Positions 33,672 through 42,645 of a DNA stretch of 64,000 bases are shown here, piece after piece. Numbering within the stretch: position 1 is the first letter of the stretch; every line of letters starts with the position of its first letter. The translations under genes and the position numbers were made by a program. The stretch is from an uncultured Myxococcales bacterium (GTDB lineage: Bacteria; Myxococcota_A; Polyangia; Polyangiales; Polyangiaceae): NCBI GenBank assembly GCA_937949945.1, contig CALFEQ010000029.1, positions 62,001-126,000 of the forward strand, read 5' to 3'. Under the pieces are notes generated by a model. The model was not told where the DNA came from and did not search any database. It saw only the letters and a program-made list of their open reading frames with translations.

Positions 33672-35000
33672 GTGGATCGCCGGCGAAAGAGAGCCGCCGC
33701 ACTCGCGGTCGTCACGGCAGTGCTCCTTCTTGCACGCGCCGATGCGCTCGCGTCGCCCACGGGCGGGAGCGCATCGCCCGCTGGCGCGACGCCCCCCCAC
33801 GAGACGACCGTCGACGACGCGCCTCCGATCACGCTCGCGCGCGCGATCCAGGACGGCGCGAGGCGTGGCCCTGCGGTGGTGGAGGCATCGCGCAACCGCG
33901 AGGCCGCGGCGGAGTTCGCGCGGCATCCCGGCTCCTCGCTGCCGTCCGTCCCGCAGGCCACGGTGATGGCCGGCGCACGTCGTCCGTACAACCTGCCGAC
34001 CGGGCCGGAGATCGTGCTCACCGTGCAGCAGGACGTCTCGATGCGCGGACTCGGCGCAGCACGGAAGAAGGCCGCCGAGTGGGCTGCGCGGGCGGCGACC
34101 AACGACCTCGAGAGGGCGCGGATCGAAGCCGCCGCGACGGCCGCCCTCGCGTGGGTCGATCTGCTCGAGGCCCAGTCCTTGCTCCACCTCCGGCGGATCG
34201 CAGCCGAAGACGCGTCGCGCCTCGAACGCATCGCCGACGTCCGCGTGACGAGCGGCGTCGCGACCGCGGTCGAACGTTCGCTCGCGAAGGCCGAGGTCGG
34301 CACGGCGCAGCTCGCGGTCCTCGACGCCGAGGGACGTGCGACCGAAGCGAGGCTCGCGCTCGCGCACGCGACGGGCATCGCGATGGATCGACCGCTCGTC
34401 GCCGCCGGAAGCCTCGAGGGCACCGACGAGTCCGCGATCGACGGCCGAGCCGTCCTCGACGGCCTCGGGCATCACCCGGCCGTGCGTGCCGCCGAGGCAC
34501 GCGCGAGCCTCGCGGCCGCCGAGGGCTCCGTCGCCCGGGCGACCGCGGCCCCGACGTTCTCCCTCGGCGCGTCCGTCTGGCGCGAAGGCTCCGGCGATCA
34601 TGCCGCCGCTGCGATCGTGTCCGTGCCTCTGCCCTTCTTCGATCCCGCGCGACACGAAGTCGGCCGACAGAACACCGTCGCCGAGGCTGCGCGGAGCCAC
34701 GCGGCCCGCCTGCGCTCCGAGCTCGAGCGCGAGACGCGCCTCGCGCTGCACGAGCACGAGCACGCGCGCGCGGTGCGTGTACAGATCCGCGATGGCGTCG
34801 TCCAGCCGACGAGGAGCGCGCTCGACACCGCGATGAAGGCGTACTCGGCCGGCACGAGCGATCTCGGCGTCGTCCTTCTCGCCCGTCGTTCCGCGCTCGC
34901 GGCGGAGGAGCGACTCGTGAGCGCGATGGCCGACGTCTGGCGCGCCGACATCCGGCTGTCGGCGCTCGCCGGAACCCTGCTGAAGGAGGGCTCGCGATGA
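33672..35000 (+). CDS. czcC: TolC-like outer-membrane efflux protein (CzcC family)
   Basis: A 442-residue outer-membrane factor. A signal peptide is visible (MDRRRKRAAALAVVTAVLLL, cut near ALASP). Two long helical hairpins of the OEP domain follow, with the usual Ala/Glu/Arg-rich heptads (ARIEAAATAALAWVDLLEAQ, ERSLAKAEVGTAQLAVLD, and EHEHARAVRVQIRDGV near the end). It forms the exit duct of a tripartite efflux system. The start is GTG at 33672. Its stop overlaps the adaptor start by 4 nt, and the RND pump follows, so the three form a czcCBA operon. Confidence 0.88.
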   Translation: MDRRRKRAAALAVVTAVLLLARADALASPTGGSASPAGATPPHETTVDDAPPITLARAIQDGARRGPAVVEASRNREAAAEFARHPGSSLPSVPQATVMAGARRPYNLPTGPEIVLTVQQDVSMRGLGAARKKAAEWAARAATNDLERARIEAAATAALAWVDLLEAQSLLHLRRIAAEDASRLERIADVRVTSGVATAVERSLAKAEVGTAQLAVLDAEGRATEARLALAHATGIAMDRPLVAAGSLEGTDESAIDGRAVLDGLGHHPAVRAAEARASLAAAEGSVARATAAPTFSLGASVWREGSGDHAAAAIVSVPLPFFDPARHEVGRQNTVAEAARSHAARLRSELERETRLALHEHEHARAVRVQIRDGVVQPTRSALDTAMKAYSAGTSDLGVVLLARRSALAAEERLVSAMADVWRADIRLSALAGTLLKEGSR

Positions 35001-36187
35001 GGTGCCTTCTACACGCATCGATCGTAGCGGTCCTCTCCCTCGCCGGCTGCAATCGACGGGACGACGCGGCGGTCAAGGCGAGCGCTGGTCCGGCGGAGAC
35101 CGCCGCGGCCCCGGCACGCCGCTCGGTGCAGGTCTCCCCGGATCTCGTGGCGCAGGGACGGATCCGCACCGTACGCGCGACGCGCCGGCCGCCGACGGGT
35201 GCGATCCGGCTCCCGGCCGAGATCGTCTCGAGCGCCGAAGGCGCTGCCGAGGCAGGCTCTCTGCTCGCGGGGCGCATCGCCCGGTTCGAGGCACGCGAAG
35301 GCGATCGCGTGAAGAGCGGACAGGTGCTCGCGTGGATCGACGCGCCCGAAGCCGCCCGCGCCATCGCCGACCTCGTACGCGCGCGCACGCGCACCGAGAC
35401 GCAAGCCCGCAAAGTGGCACGTCTCGAAGGGCTCGTCGCGTCCGAGGCCGCCACGCAGATCGCGCTCGACGAGGCGAAGCTCGAGCTCGAGCTCGCGCGC
35501 GCCGATCTCGCGGCCGCGCGCACGCTCGTCGCGAGCTTCGGGCTCGCCGAGCCCGCGCCGACCGCCGGCGCGCCGGTCCTGTCCGCTCGCCTTCCCGTAC
35601 GAAGCCCGGTCGACGGCACCGTCGTGGAGAGGACGGCGGCCCTCGGTGCGCACGTGGAGCCGAACACGCCCATCTTCCGTCTCGTGAGCGAGGGGCGCGT
35701 GCTCGTCGAGGCGCGTGTCGCGGACGGATCGAGCGTCGTCCTCGCTCCCGGGAGCCTCGCGCACGTCGAGCCGCGCGGAGGTCCGCGATGCACGGCGCGC
35801 GTGCTCGGGGCGCTGCCGCAGGTCGACGCCGCGACCCGGAGCCGCCGCGTCCGGCTCGTCCCGGACGACGGCTGCAAGGGCCTCGTGCCGGGCGCGCAGG
35901 CGGAGGTGGAGATCGAGGTGCCCGTCACGGCGAGCTCGGACGCGGGGGTCGAGCAGGTGCTCGTCGTCCCTGCCGCGGCCCTCGTCGAGCTCAAGTCCGC
36001 GACGATCGCGTTCGTGAAAGCGCGCGAAGCCGGCGTGTTCGACGTCCGCGCCGTCGAGCCCGGGCTCCGCGTCGGCGAAGACCGCGTCGTGCTCGCCGGC
36101 GTGGACGAAGGCGAGGAGGTCGTCGTCGAGGGCACGGTCCTCCTCAAAGGGGAGCTGATGCGGGGCGAGCTCGGAGGCGAGGATTGA
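34997..36187 (+). CDS. czcB: RND efflux periplasmic adaptor (CzcB family), lipoprotein
   Basis: A 396-residue membrane-fusion protein. The leader MRCLLHASIVAVLSLAGC ends with a lipobox Cys at residue 18, so it is anchored to the inner membrane. The first lipoyl half contains AGSLLAGRIARFEAREGDRV and the second RLPVRSPVDGTVVERTAALG, with a helical hairpin between (about 115-180), then a beta-barrel and membrane-proximal domain (VVPAAALVELKSATIAFV). No His-rich metal-binding tail is seen. The ATG overlaps the czcC stop (ATGA), and its TGA overlaps the TTG start of czcA (TTGA). Confidence 0.9.
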   Translation: MRCLLHASIVAVLSLAGCNRRDDAAVKASAGPAETAAAPARRSVQVSPDLVAQGRIRTVRATRRPPTGAIRLPAEIVSSAEGAAEAGSLLAGRIARFEAREGDRVKSGQVLAWIDAPEAARAIADLVRARTRTETQARKVARLEGLVASEAATQIALDEAKLELELARADLAAARTLVASFGLAEPAPTAGAPVLSARLPVRSPVDGTVVERTAALGAHVEPNTPIFRLVSEGRVLVEARVADGSSVVLAPGSLAHVEPRGGPRCTARVLGALPQVDAATRSRRVRLVPDDGCKGLVPGAQAEVEIEVPVTASSDAGVEQVLVVPAAALVELKSATIAFVKAREAGVFDVRAVEPGLRVGEDRVVLAGVDEGEEVVVEGTVLLKGELMRGELGGED

Positions 36188-39100
36188 TCGGCGCGATCGT
36201 CGCCGCGTGCGTGCGGCACCGGTGGGCCGTCTTGCTCACGACGGTGCTCCTCTCGCTGCTCGGCGTGCGCGCTTGGCGTGCGCTGCCCGTCGACGCGGTG
36301 CCCGACGTCACGAACGTCCAGGTGCAGGTCCTCACGGCCGCGCCGGGGCTGTCGCCCCTGGAGGTCGAGGCGCTCGTCACGCGTCCGGTGGAGCTCGCGC
36401 TCGCAGGCCTCCCACGGACGACGCAGATCCGCAGCGTCTCGCGCTCCGGCGTGTCCGCCGTCACCGTCGTGTTCGACGACGACCTGCCCATCGAAGACGC
36501 GCGCGCGTTCGTCTCGCAGCGCCTGCCGGCGGCGCGAGAGGCGGTCCGCGGCGTCGGGTCACCCGAGATGGGCCCGATGACGACCGGGCTCGGCGAGGTG
36601 CTGCACTTCACGATGCGCTGGCCCGGCCACTCGCCGGCGGAGATCCGGACGCTGCTCGACTGGGAGGTCGCGTACGCGCTCCGGACGGTGCCCGGCGTCG
36701 TCGAGGTGAACGGCTGGGGCGGTGACACGCGGCAGATCGACGTGCTCCTCCGTCCGGCGGACCTCATCGCACGCAAGATCACGCAGGAGGACGTCGAGCA
36801 GGCGCTCCTCGCGGGCGGACACTCCACCGGAGGCGGCGCGATCGTCCGCGGCGGGGAGCAGGCCATGATCCGCCTCGACGGCGCGTACCGCAGCATCGAC
36901 GCGGTCGCGTCGCAGGTCGTGACGACGCGCGACGGCGTCCCGATCCTCGTGCGCGACGTCGCGGACGTCACCGAAGGACGCGCGTTCCGCCTCGCGGCGG
37001 CGACCGCGGACGGCGAAGGCGAGACGGTCTACGGCATGGTGCAGATGATCGCGGGCGGCAACGCGCACGAGATCGTCGCACGTGCGCGCGAACGTCTCGC
37101 AGAGGTCGAGAAGCGCCTGCCCGAAGGCGTGGAGCTACGGGTCTTCTACGACCGCGCCGCGCACGTCGATCGCGTAATCGCCACGGTTCGGACGTCCCTG
37201 CTCGAGGGAGGCGTCGTCGTCATCGTCGTCCTGTTGCTCCTGCTCGGCGACCTTCGTGCCGGTCTCGTGGTCGCGACCACGATCCCGCTCGCGATGCTCG
37301 GCGCGTTCGCGTTCATGAGCGTGTCCGGCACGTCCGGGAACCTGATGAGCCTCGGCGCGATCGACTTCGGGCTCGTCGTCGACGGCGCCGTCGTCGTCGT
37401 CGAAGGAGCGCTGGCCGCCATGGCGGCGCAGAAAGTCGGGGCATCGGCGGCGCTCGCGTCCGAGGCCCGCGTCCTCGGACGGCCGCTCGCCTACGGCGTC
37501 GTCATCGTCGCGATCGTCTACGTACCCGTGCTCCTCCTCGAAGGCGTCGAGGGGAAGCTGTTCCGGCCGATGGCGCTCACCGTGCTCTTCGCCCTCGGCA
37601 CGGCGATCGTGCTCACCTTCACGTGGATCCCCGCGCTCGCCTCGGTCGCGCTCGGGCGCGCCCACGACGGCGATCCGCGCCTCGTCCGATGGCTCCGGCG
37701 CATCTACGATCCGACGCTCGATTTCCTCCTTCGTCGTCCTGGAGCCGCGGCAACCCTCGCCGTCGTGATGCTCGGCCTCGGCATCGCCGCCGGCATCACG
37801 CGCGGGGTGGAGTTCGTGCCTCGGCTCGAGGAGGGCGACCTCGTCGTGCAGGTCACGCGTCCGCCGAGCGTGTCGCTCGAGGAGGCCGTCACCGGCACGA
37901 CGACGATCGAGCAGACGCTCCGGCGCTTCCCCGAGGTGAGCACCGTCGTATCGCGCACCGGCAGTCCCGACGTCGCCACGGACGTGATGGGCGTCGAGCA
38001 ATCCGACGTCTTCGTCATGCTGAAGCCGCGCAGCGCATGGCGAAAGGGCACCACGCGCGAGTCGCTCGCCGCCGAGATGTCCGAGGCGCTCCACCGCTCG
38101 CTGCCCGGCACGGCCTTCGGTTTCACGCAGCCGATCGAGATGCGCACGCACGAGCTCCTCGGCGGGACGAAGAGCGACGTCGGGCTCAAGATCTTCGGCG
38201 ACGACCTCGCCGTCCTCGAGCAGCTCGCGTCGCGAATCGCGCACGAGGTCGCCTCGATCCCCGGAGCCGCGGACGTCCGCGTCGAGCCGCTCTCCGGCCT
38301 CCCACTCCTCACCGTCCGCCCCGATCCCGCACGCGCAGGTCGCCTCGGCCTTCCGCCGAGCGCGGTGGCCGCGACCATCGAGGGCATGAAGGCCGGACGT
38401 CCCGTCGGCGTGCTCGTCGAAGGCGAGCGACGATTCGACGTCCGCGTCCTCTTCCCGCCGCCGCCGAGCCCGGAGGCGATCGCCGCGACGCTCGTGCCGT
38501 TGCCCGGCGGGGCGAGCGCGCCGCTCGGACAGCTCGCCGAGGTGAAGATGGAAGAGGGCCCGGCGATCGTCAGCCGCGAAGGCGCTCGCCGGCGCGTCCT
38601 CGTCGAGGCGAACGTACGCGGCCGCGACCTCGGCTCCTTCGTGCAGGAGGTGAAGACGCGTCTTTCCGCGCATCCGATTCCTCCCGGCTACCACGTCGAG
38701 GTCTCCGGGGAGTACGAGCACCTCGTCCACGCCGCTGCGCGCTTCGCGGTGCTCGTGCCCTGCACGCTCCTCGCGGTCTTCGTCCTCCTCTACCTCTCCT
38801 TCGGCGAAGGGCGCGCCGCGCTCGTCGTCCTCGCGAACGTCCCGCTCGCGACGAGCGGCGGCCTCCTCGCCCTCGCCGCGAGAGACCTCACGCTCTCGGT
38901 GAGCGCCGTCGTCGGCCTGCTCGCGCTGTTCGGCGTCGCGACGCTGAACGGGAGCGTGCTCGTGACGGCATTGCGTGACCGCCTCGCCGCGGGCGATCCA
39001 CCCCTCGAGGCAGCGCGGACGGCCGCACGCGCCAGGTTCCGTCCCGTGCTGACCACCGCGCTCGTCGCTGCCGTGGGCTTCGTCCCGATGGCGATGGCGA

Positions 39101-39252
39101 CCGGCTCAGGCGCCGAAGTGCAGCGTCCGCTCGCCACCGTCGTCATCGGCGGCCTCGTGACCGCGACGATCCTCACGCTCGGCGTCCTTCCGAGCATCGG
39201 CGCCCGCGTCCTCGCGCGACCTTCGAGCGACGCGACAGCGCGCTCCGCGTGA
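36184..39252 (+). CDS. czcA: Heavy-metal RND efflux pump (CzcA family)
   Basis: A 1022-residue inner-membrane proton antiporter of usual RND length. The fourth membrane helix reads DFGLVVDGAVVVVEG (from residue 394), which matches the three acidic residues (D, D, E) of the Zn/Co/Cd-type pumps, as opposed to the Cu/Ag type. The usual closing Asn of the VEN motif is Gly here. Porter-domain motifs (LPVDAVPDVTNVQVQ, NGWGGDTRQIDV) and the C-terminal LLALFGVATLNGSVLVTALR are typical. TTG 36184 overlaps the czcB stop by 4 nt, and the frame upstream is not part of it. Substrate is probably a divalent cation; control by the divergent two-component system is inferred. Confidence 0.92.
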   Translation: MIGAIVAACVRHRWAVLLTTVLLSLLGVRAWRALPVDAVPDVTNVQVQVLTAAPGLSPLEVEALVTRPVELALAGLPRTTQIRSVSRSGVSAVTVVFDDDLPIEDARAFVSQRLPAAREAVRGVGSPEMGPMTTGLGEVLHFTMRWPGHSPAEIRTLLDWEVAYALRTVPGVVEVNGWGGDTRQIDVLLRPADLIARKITQEDVEQALLAGGHSTGGGAIVRGGEQAMIRLDGAYRSIDAVASQVVTTRDGVPILVRDVADVTEGRAFRLAAATADGEGETVYGMVQMIAGGNAHEIVARARERLAEVEKRLPEGVELRVFYDRAAHVDRVIATVRTSLLEGGVVVIVVLLLLLGDLRAGLVVATTIPLAMLGAFAFMSVSGTSGNLMSLGAIDFGLVVDGAVVVVEGALAAMAAQKVGASAALASEARVLGRPLAYGVVIVAIVYVPVLLLEGVEGKLFRPMALTVLFALGTAIVLTFTWIPALASVALGRAHDGDPRLVRWLRRIYDPTLDFLLRRPGAAATLAVVMLGLGIAAGITRGVEFVPRLEEGDLVVQVTRPPSVSLEEAVTGTTTIEQTLRRFPEVSTVVSRTGSPDVATDVMGVEQSDVFVMLKPRSAWRKGTTRESLAAEMSEALHRSLPGTAFGFTQPIEMRTHELLGGTKSDVGLKIFGDDLAVLEQLASRIAHEVASIPGAADVRVEPLSGLPLLTVRPDPARAGRLGLPPSAVAATIEGMKAGRPVGVLVEGERRFDVRVLFPPPPSPEAIAATLVPLPGGASAPLGQLAEVKMEEGPAIVSREGARRRVLVEANVRGRDLGSFVQEVKTRLSAHPIPPGYHVEVSGEYEHLVHAAARFAVLVPCTLLAVFVLLYLSFGEGRAALVVLANVPLATSGGLLALAARDLTLSVSAVVGLLALFGVATLNGSVLVTALRDRLAAGDPPLEAARTAARARFRPVLTTALVAAVGFVPMAMATGSGAEVQRPLATVVIGGLVTATILTLGVLPSIGARVLARPSSDATARSA

Positions 39253-39291
39253 GCACAGGAGCTCGCCCCTCGCCGCAGCGCGAGCGTTCGC

Positions 39292-40242
39292 TCAGAGGCA
39301 CCCGATCAGCGCGTCGTACACGGACGTCGTTTTTCCCGGCAGCGGCGCGTGGAGCGGCTCGGGTACGGAGAGCGCGCTCAGGAGATCGCTCGCGCGGGCA
39401 TCCACCTCGACGAAGCAGCGCTTCGTCGCCGTCATCGCGGAGATCTCGCCGCGAGCGCCCACGGACAGGTCGGCGGCGGCGAACGTCCAGGCGCAGCGTG
39501 AGACGCGCTCGGTGGCGCGCTCGACGGAGCACACGAACCCGAGCGGCGCGATGTCCGCATATTCGCCTTCGCAGAAGGTGTCCCCGCAGATCTCGTCGAA
39601 GTCCCGCGCGAGGCGGCGCTTCGTCTCGGACCATGCCGCGCCGCCGCCCGGGCTCCGCTCCTTCGCCCACTCGGCGAGCTCGACGAACAGGCTCTCGTCC
39701 GACCGCGGCGGCTGCGAAGGAGCGGCCACGCTTTCGAAGCATGCGACGAGGCCGTCGTGGAAGGATTTGCCCGTGCCAGGCAGCGGCGCGTGCAGGGCGT
39801 CGTCGCCTGCGGCGCTCAGGACGTCGAGCATCGCCTTGGCGCTCCCCGCCACGGGGATCTTGCACGTGAAGACGCGCGCTTCGCTCGAGAGCTCGCCCGT
39901 CCGAGCGTCGACATGCTCGACGCTGCCGCCGAGCACCCACGTGCAGTCCTTCATCTTGCGGGCCTTCTCCGTCGACGAGCAGGAGATCTGCACGGTCGAC
40001 AGGCTCGACCAGACCCCGCTGCAGAGGGTCTCGCCGCAGCTCCGTTCGAAGCCGCGCTTCAGCGCCGACTGGACCTCGTACCAGCGGTCGAGGTCGTGGC
40101 CGTCGAGCGTGATCCAGAGGTCCGCGTACGTCGTGAGCGCGTCCTCGTTCTGCGCGACGTCCTCCGCCGCCGGCGACGCGCAGCCGAAGCCGAGCGCCGT
40201 CGAGAGGACGAAAGCGAAGATCGAAGCACCGATGCGGTTCAT
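39292..40242 (-). CDS. Lipoprotein with two copies of a Cys-containing domain
   Basis: A 316-residue secreted protein. The leader MNRIGASIFAFVLSTALGFG ends in a lipobox Cys. The mature part consists of two repeats of about 130 residues each: the first has RSCGETLCSGVW, CSSTEKARKMKDCTWVL and LHAPLPGTGKSFHDGLVAC; the second has EICGDTFCEGEY, CSVERATERVSRCAWTF and LHAPLPGKTTSVYDALIGC. The cysteines line up one to one, so each repeat probably forms its own disulfides. ATG 40242 with AAGGG seven bases upstream is preferred over ATG 40257. No known family was recognised. It is convergent with czcA (39 nt between). Confidence 0.75.
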   Translation of the reverse strand: MNRIGASIFAFVLSTALGFGCASPAAEDVAQNEDALTTYADLWITLDGHDLDRWYEVQSALKRGFERSCGETLCSGVWSSLSTVQISCSSTEKARKMKDCTWVLGGSVEHVDARTGELSSEARVFTCKIPVAGSAKAMLDVLSAAGDDALHAPLPGTGKSFHDGLVACFESVAAPSQPPRSDESLFVELAEWAKERSPGGGAAWSETKRRLARDFDEICGDTFCEGEYADIAPLGFVCSVERATERVSRCAWTFAAADLSVGARGEISAMTATKRCFVEVDARASDLLSALSVPEPLHAPLPGKTTSVYDALIGCL

Positions 40243-40485
40243 GAAGCGGCCCTTCATAGAGCCGTCCGCACGAGACGCAAGAGGCACAGCGCCGTGAGAC
40301 GCGTGATGCTGCCGTTCGGCCATGTCCATCGTGGTCATGGCCGCCGCTCATCGAAGAACCGTGCCGTCGACCCGCATTCGAAATCACTCGAGATTCGGAC
40401 GCGCTCCTCCGGCCCGGGCCGATCGGGGCCAGGCCCTGAGACGTCCCGGCATCGCGCTCGTCGCGCCGATCGAGGCCTCGAGACA

Positions 40486-41736
40486 TCACCGAGCGGCCAC
40501 GCGCTGGCGCAGCCAGGTCGTGAGCCAGCTCGCCGAAGCGCACGCCGCCATGACGATGCCCATCGGTCGCGCGGAGCCGTCGTTCAGCAGCCCGACGAGC
40601 GACGACGCAGTCGCCGCGATCGCGAACTGGACGAAGCCGAGCACGGCCGACGCGAGCCCCGCGCGCTCGCCCTGCCCGTCCATCGCGAGCGCGACCGCGT
40701 TCGAGCCGATGAAGCCGAGCGCGATCATGTACGCGAGGAGCGCCGGAACGACGGCGAAGAGACCGCCGTATCCCGTCACGCAGACGACGAGCAGCGCCAT
40801 GCCGATCGCCGCGAAGACGGCGGTCGTCCACGCGAGGATCTTCGCCGGCGTATGCCGCCCGAGGAGGAAGCGATTCACCTGCGAGGCCGCGATGTAGCCG
40901 AATGCGTTGGCGCCGAAGATGAAGCCGTACTTCTGGGCGGGGACGCCGAAGAGCTCGATGAGGACGAAGGGCGAGCCCGAGATGTACGCGAACATACCGG
41001 CCTGCGCGAACGCCCCCGTGAGCGTGTAGGCGACGAAGCTGCGATCGCGAGCGATCTCGCGCAGCGAAGCGCCCATCGTCCGGAGGTCGATCCGCGCCGA
41101 GCGCCTCTTCGCCGTCTCGGGCAAGAAGCCGACGACCGCGGCGAACGCCGCCACGCCGAGCGCGGCGAGGAGCGCGAAGATCGCGCGCCATCCGGCGACG
41201 AGGAGGATCCATCCCCCGGCGAGCGGCGCGATCATGGGCGCGATCCCCATGACCAGCGTGAGCAGGGCGAGCATGCGAGCCGCCGCCGCACCGACGTGGA
41301 GATCGCGCACCACGGCGCGCGCGATGACCTGTCCCGCAGCTCCGCCGAGCGCCTGCGCGAAACGGAGCGCGACGAGTGCGCCGATGGAAGGCGCGAGCGC
41401 ACACGCGATCGACGCGATCACGTAGAGGGCGAGGCCGACGTAGAGCGGCGCCTTGCGCCCGAAGCGATCCGTCAGCGGACCGTAGACGAGCTGACCGACA
41501 CCGAGGCCGGCGAAGTAGGCGGCGAGCGTGAGCTGCGTCGCCGACGCGCTCGTGTGGAGCTCCCGCTGGATCGACGGGAGGCTCGGCAGATACATGTCGA
41601 TCGTGAACGGCCCCAGGGCGATGAGCCCTCCGAGCACGAGGACGATCGCCACGCTCGACGAGGACGGACGAGGTCGTGCATCGCCCGAGGCGACGTTCGC
41701 GCCCTGCTCGTGGCTGCCTGCGTCGGCGGCGCTCAT
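40486..41736 (-). CDS. MFS multidrug transporter (Bcr/CflA family)
   Basis: A 416-residue transporter with twelve predicted membrane helices. The first contains IALGPFTIDMYLPSLPSI, the signature of the Bcr/CflA drug-efflux group, and the loop between helices 2 and 3 has the MFS motif GPLTDRFGRKAPLYVG. The conserved ALGGAAGQVIARAVVRDLHV follows in helix 5. It exports small toxic compounds in exchange for protons. It is coupled to the upstream MarR gene by a 4-nt overlap (41733-41736), which makes the MarR protein its likely regulator. The N-terminal 25 residues are hydrophilic and end just before helix 1. Confidence 0.92.
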   Translation of the reverse strand: MSAADAGSHEQGANVASGDARPRPSSSSVAIVLVLGGLIALGPFTIDMYLPSLPSIQRELHTSASATQLTLAAYFAGLGVGQLVYGPLTDRFGRKAPLYVGLALYVIASIACALAPSIGALVALRFAQALGGAAGQVIARAVVRDLHVGAAAARMLALLTLVMGIAPMIAPLAGGWILLVAGWRAIFALLAALGVAAFAAVVGFLPETAKRRSARIDLRTMGASLREIARDRSFVAYTLTGAFAQAGMFAYISGSPFVLIELFGVPAQKYGFIFGANAFGYIAASQVNRFLLGRHTPAKILAWTTAVFAAIGMALLVVCVTGYGGLFAVVPALLAYMIALGFIGSNAVALAMDGQGERAGLASAVLGFVQFAIAATASSLVGLLNDGSARPMGIVMAACASASWLTTWLRQRVAAR

Positions 41737-42257
41737 CGGCGTCCTCCCTTGCCCGCCCCTCCCTCGTCGCGGCTCGCGCCCACGTTCGCGCTCATGAACG
41801 CGCCGAGGCGGCGAAGCGTCTCGAGGAACCGCGTCCGCTCGGAAGCCTCGAGCGCCTCGAACAAGCGCGCGATCTCGCGGTCGTACGGCGCAGCGTCCTC
41901 CGTCGCGGCGCGGCGGCCTGCGGCGGTCAGCTCGACGTACGTCGCGCGACGATCGGTGGGATGCGCTCGGCGGACGACGAGCCCGTCCTTCTCGAGCTCG
42001 TCGACGAGCAACGTCACGTTCGACTTCGGGCGTCCGAGCCGCGCTGCGAGGGTACCCATCGTGACGGCGCCCCAACGCTTCAGCGAGACGAGCACGAGCA
42101 GACGCGTCGGGTTCGTCTCTCCCGGCGGCAACCGCGAGCGAATCCACTCCTTGTAGGCCCCGAAGAACGAATACATCTCCTCCACGAGGAGCAGGGACTC
42201 CTTCGAAACGCCGGCCGAACGACGCGCGCTCCTCTCGGTCTCTCGGCGAGGCGCCAT
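41733..42257 (-). CDS. MarR-family transcriptional regulator
   Basis: A 174-residue winged-helix regulator. The helix-turn-helix reads VTMGTLAARLGRPKSNVTLL with the wing DELEKDGLVVRRAHPTDRRA, both diagnostic for MarR. Flanking helices form the dimer domain. Two starts are possible; ATG 42257 (MAPRRETERS) places the protein 46 bp from a strong inverted repeat, while ATG 42305 would put the start codon inside it, so the shorter form is preferred. Its stop overlaps the MFS gene start by 4 nt. A repressor of its own operon that is lifted by a drug-like ligand is the usual pattern. Confidence 0.92.
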   Translation of the reverse strand: MAPRRETERSARRSAGVSKESLLLVEEMYSFFGAYKEWIRSRLPPGETNPTRLLVLVSLKRWGAVTMGTLAARLGRPKSNVTLLVDELEKDGLVVRRAHPTDRRATYVELTAAGRRAATEDAAPYDREIARLFEALEASERTRFLETLRRLGAFMSANVGASRDEGGAGKGGRR

Positions 42258-42645
42258 TCGTGACGAGCCTCCGACAGGACTCGTTCCTATGTCCGACGAC
42301 CACATGGTTCAAGCTCGAATAGTTACTTTCTGAACCATCTTCGATGCCGGTTGCGATGCCGGTTGCACCGACGAGGTTCCGAGCTCGAGGGTCGGCCCAA
42401 CGTTTGCTATGAGGCCCGAGAGTTCCCGTGATGCAACCGTCGTCTCGTGGGGGGGAGCCCGAAAAACGAACGAACCGCGCGCTGCACAGCTTGCGCAACC
42501 GCTGCACAGCCTGGGCAGCTTGCGCAGGGTGCGCAACGCGCCGGTGCACACGGCAGCTCCGAACGCTCGTCTCGCTCTCGGCGACGCGCTAGCGATAGGC
42601 GCGCCGGAGCGAGCCGGCCACACACATCGAAAGGACCGAACGACC
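42258..42645. other. 388-nt divergent regulatory region with operator and short repeats
   Basis: It separates the leftward marR-MFS operon from the rightward beta-helix lipoprotein gene. Besides the inverted repeat at 42304-42338, it holds imperfect repeats at 42481-42538, where GCTGCACAGC occurs twice 20 bp apart and CAGCTTGCGCA twice 29 bp apart. No reading frame here looks like a gene. Confidence 0.65.
42304..42338 (-). promoter_or_regulatory. Inverted repeat ATGGTTCA-N19-TGAACCAT, candidate MarR operator
   Basis: ATGGTTCA (42304-42311) and TGAACCAT (42331-42338) are perfect complements around an AT-rich 19-bp centre. It lies just upstream of marR (start 42257) in the only AT-rich stretch of the region. 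MarR proteins usually bind such paired sites within their own promoter. A -10/-35 pair could not be picked with confidence. Confidence 0.6.
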
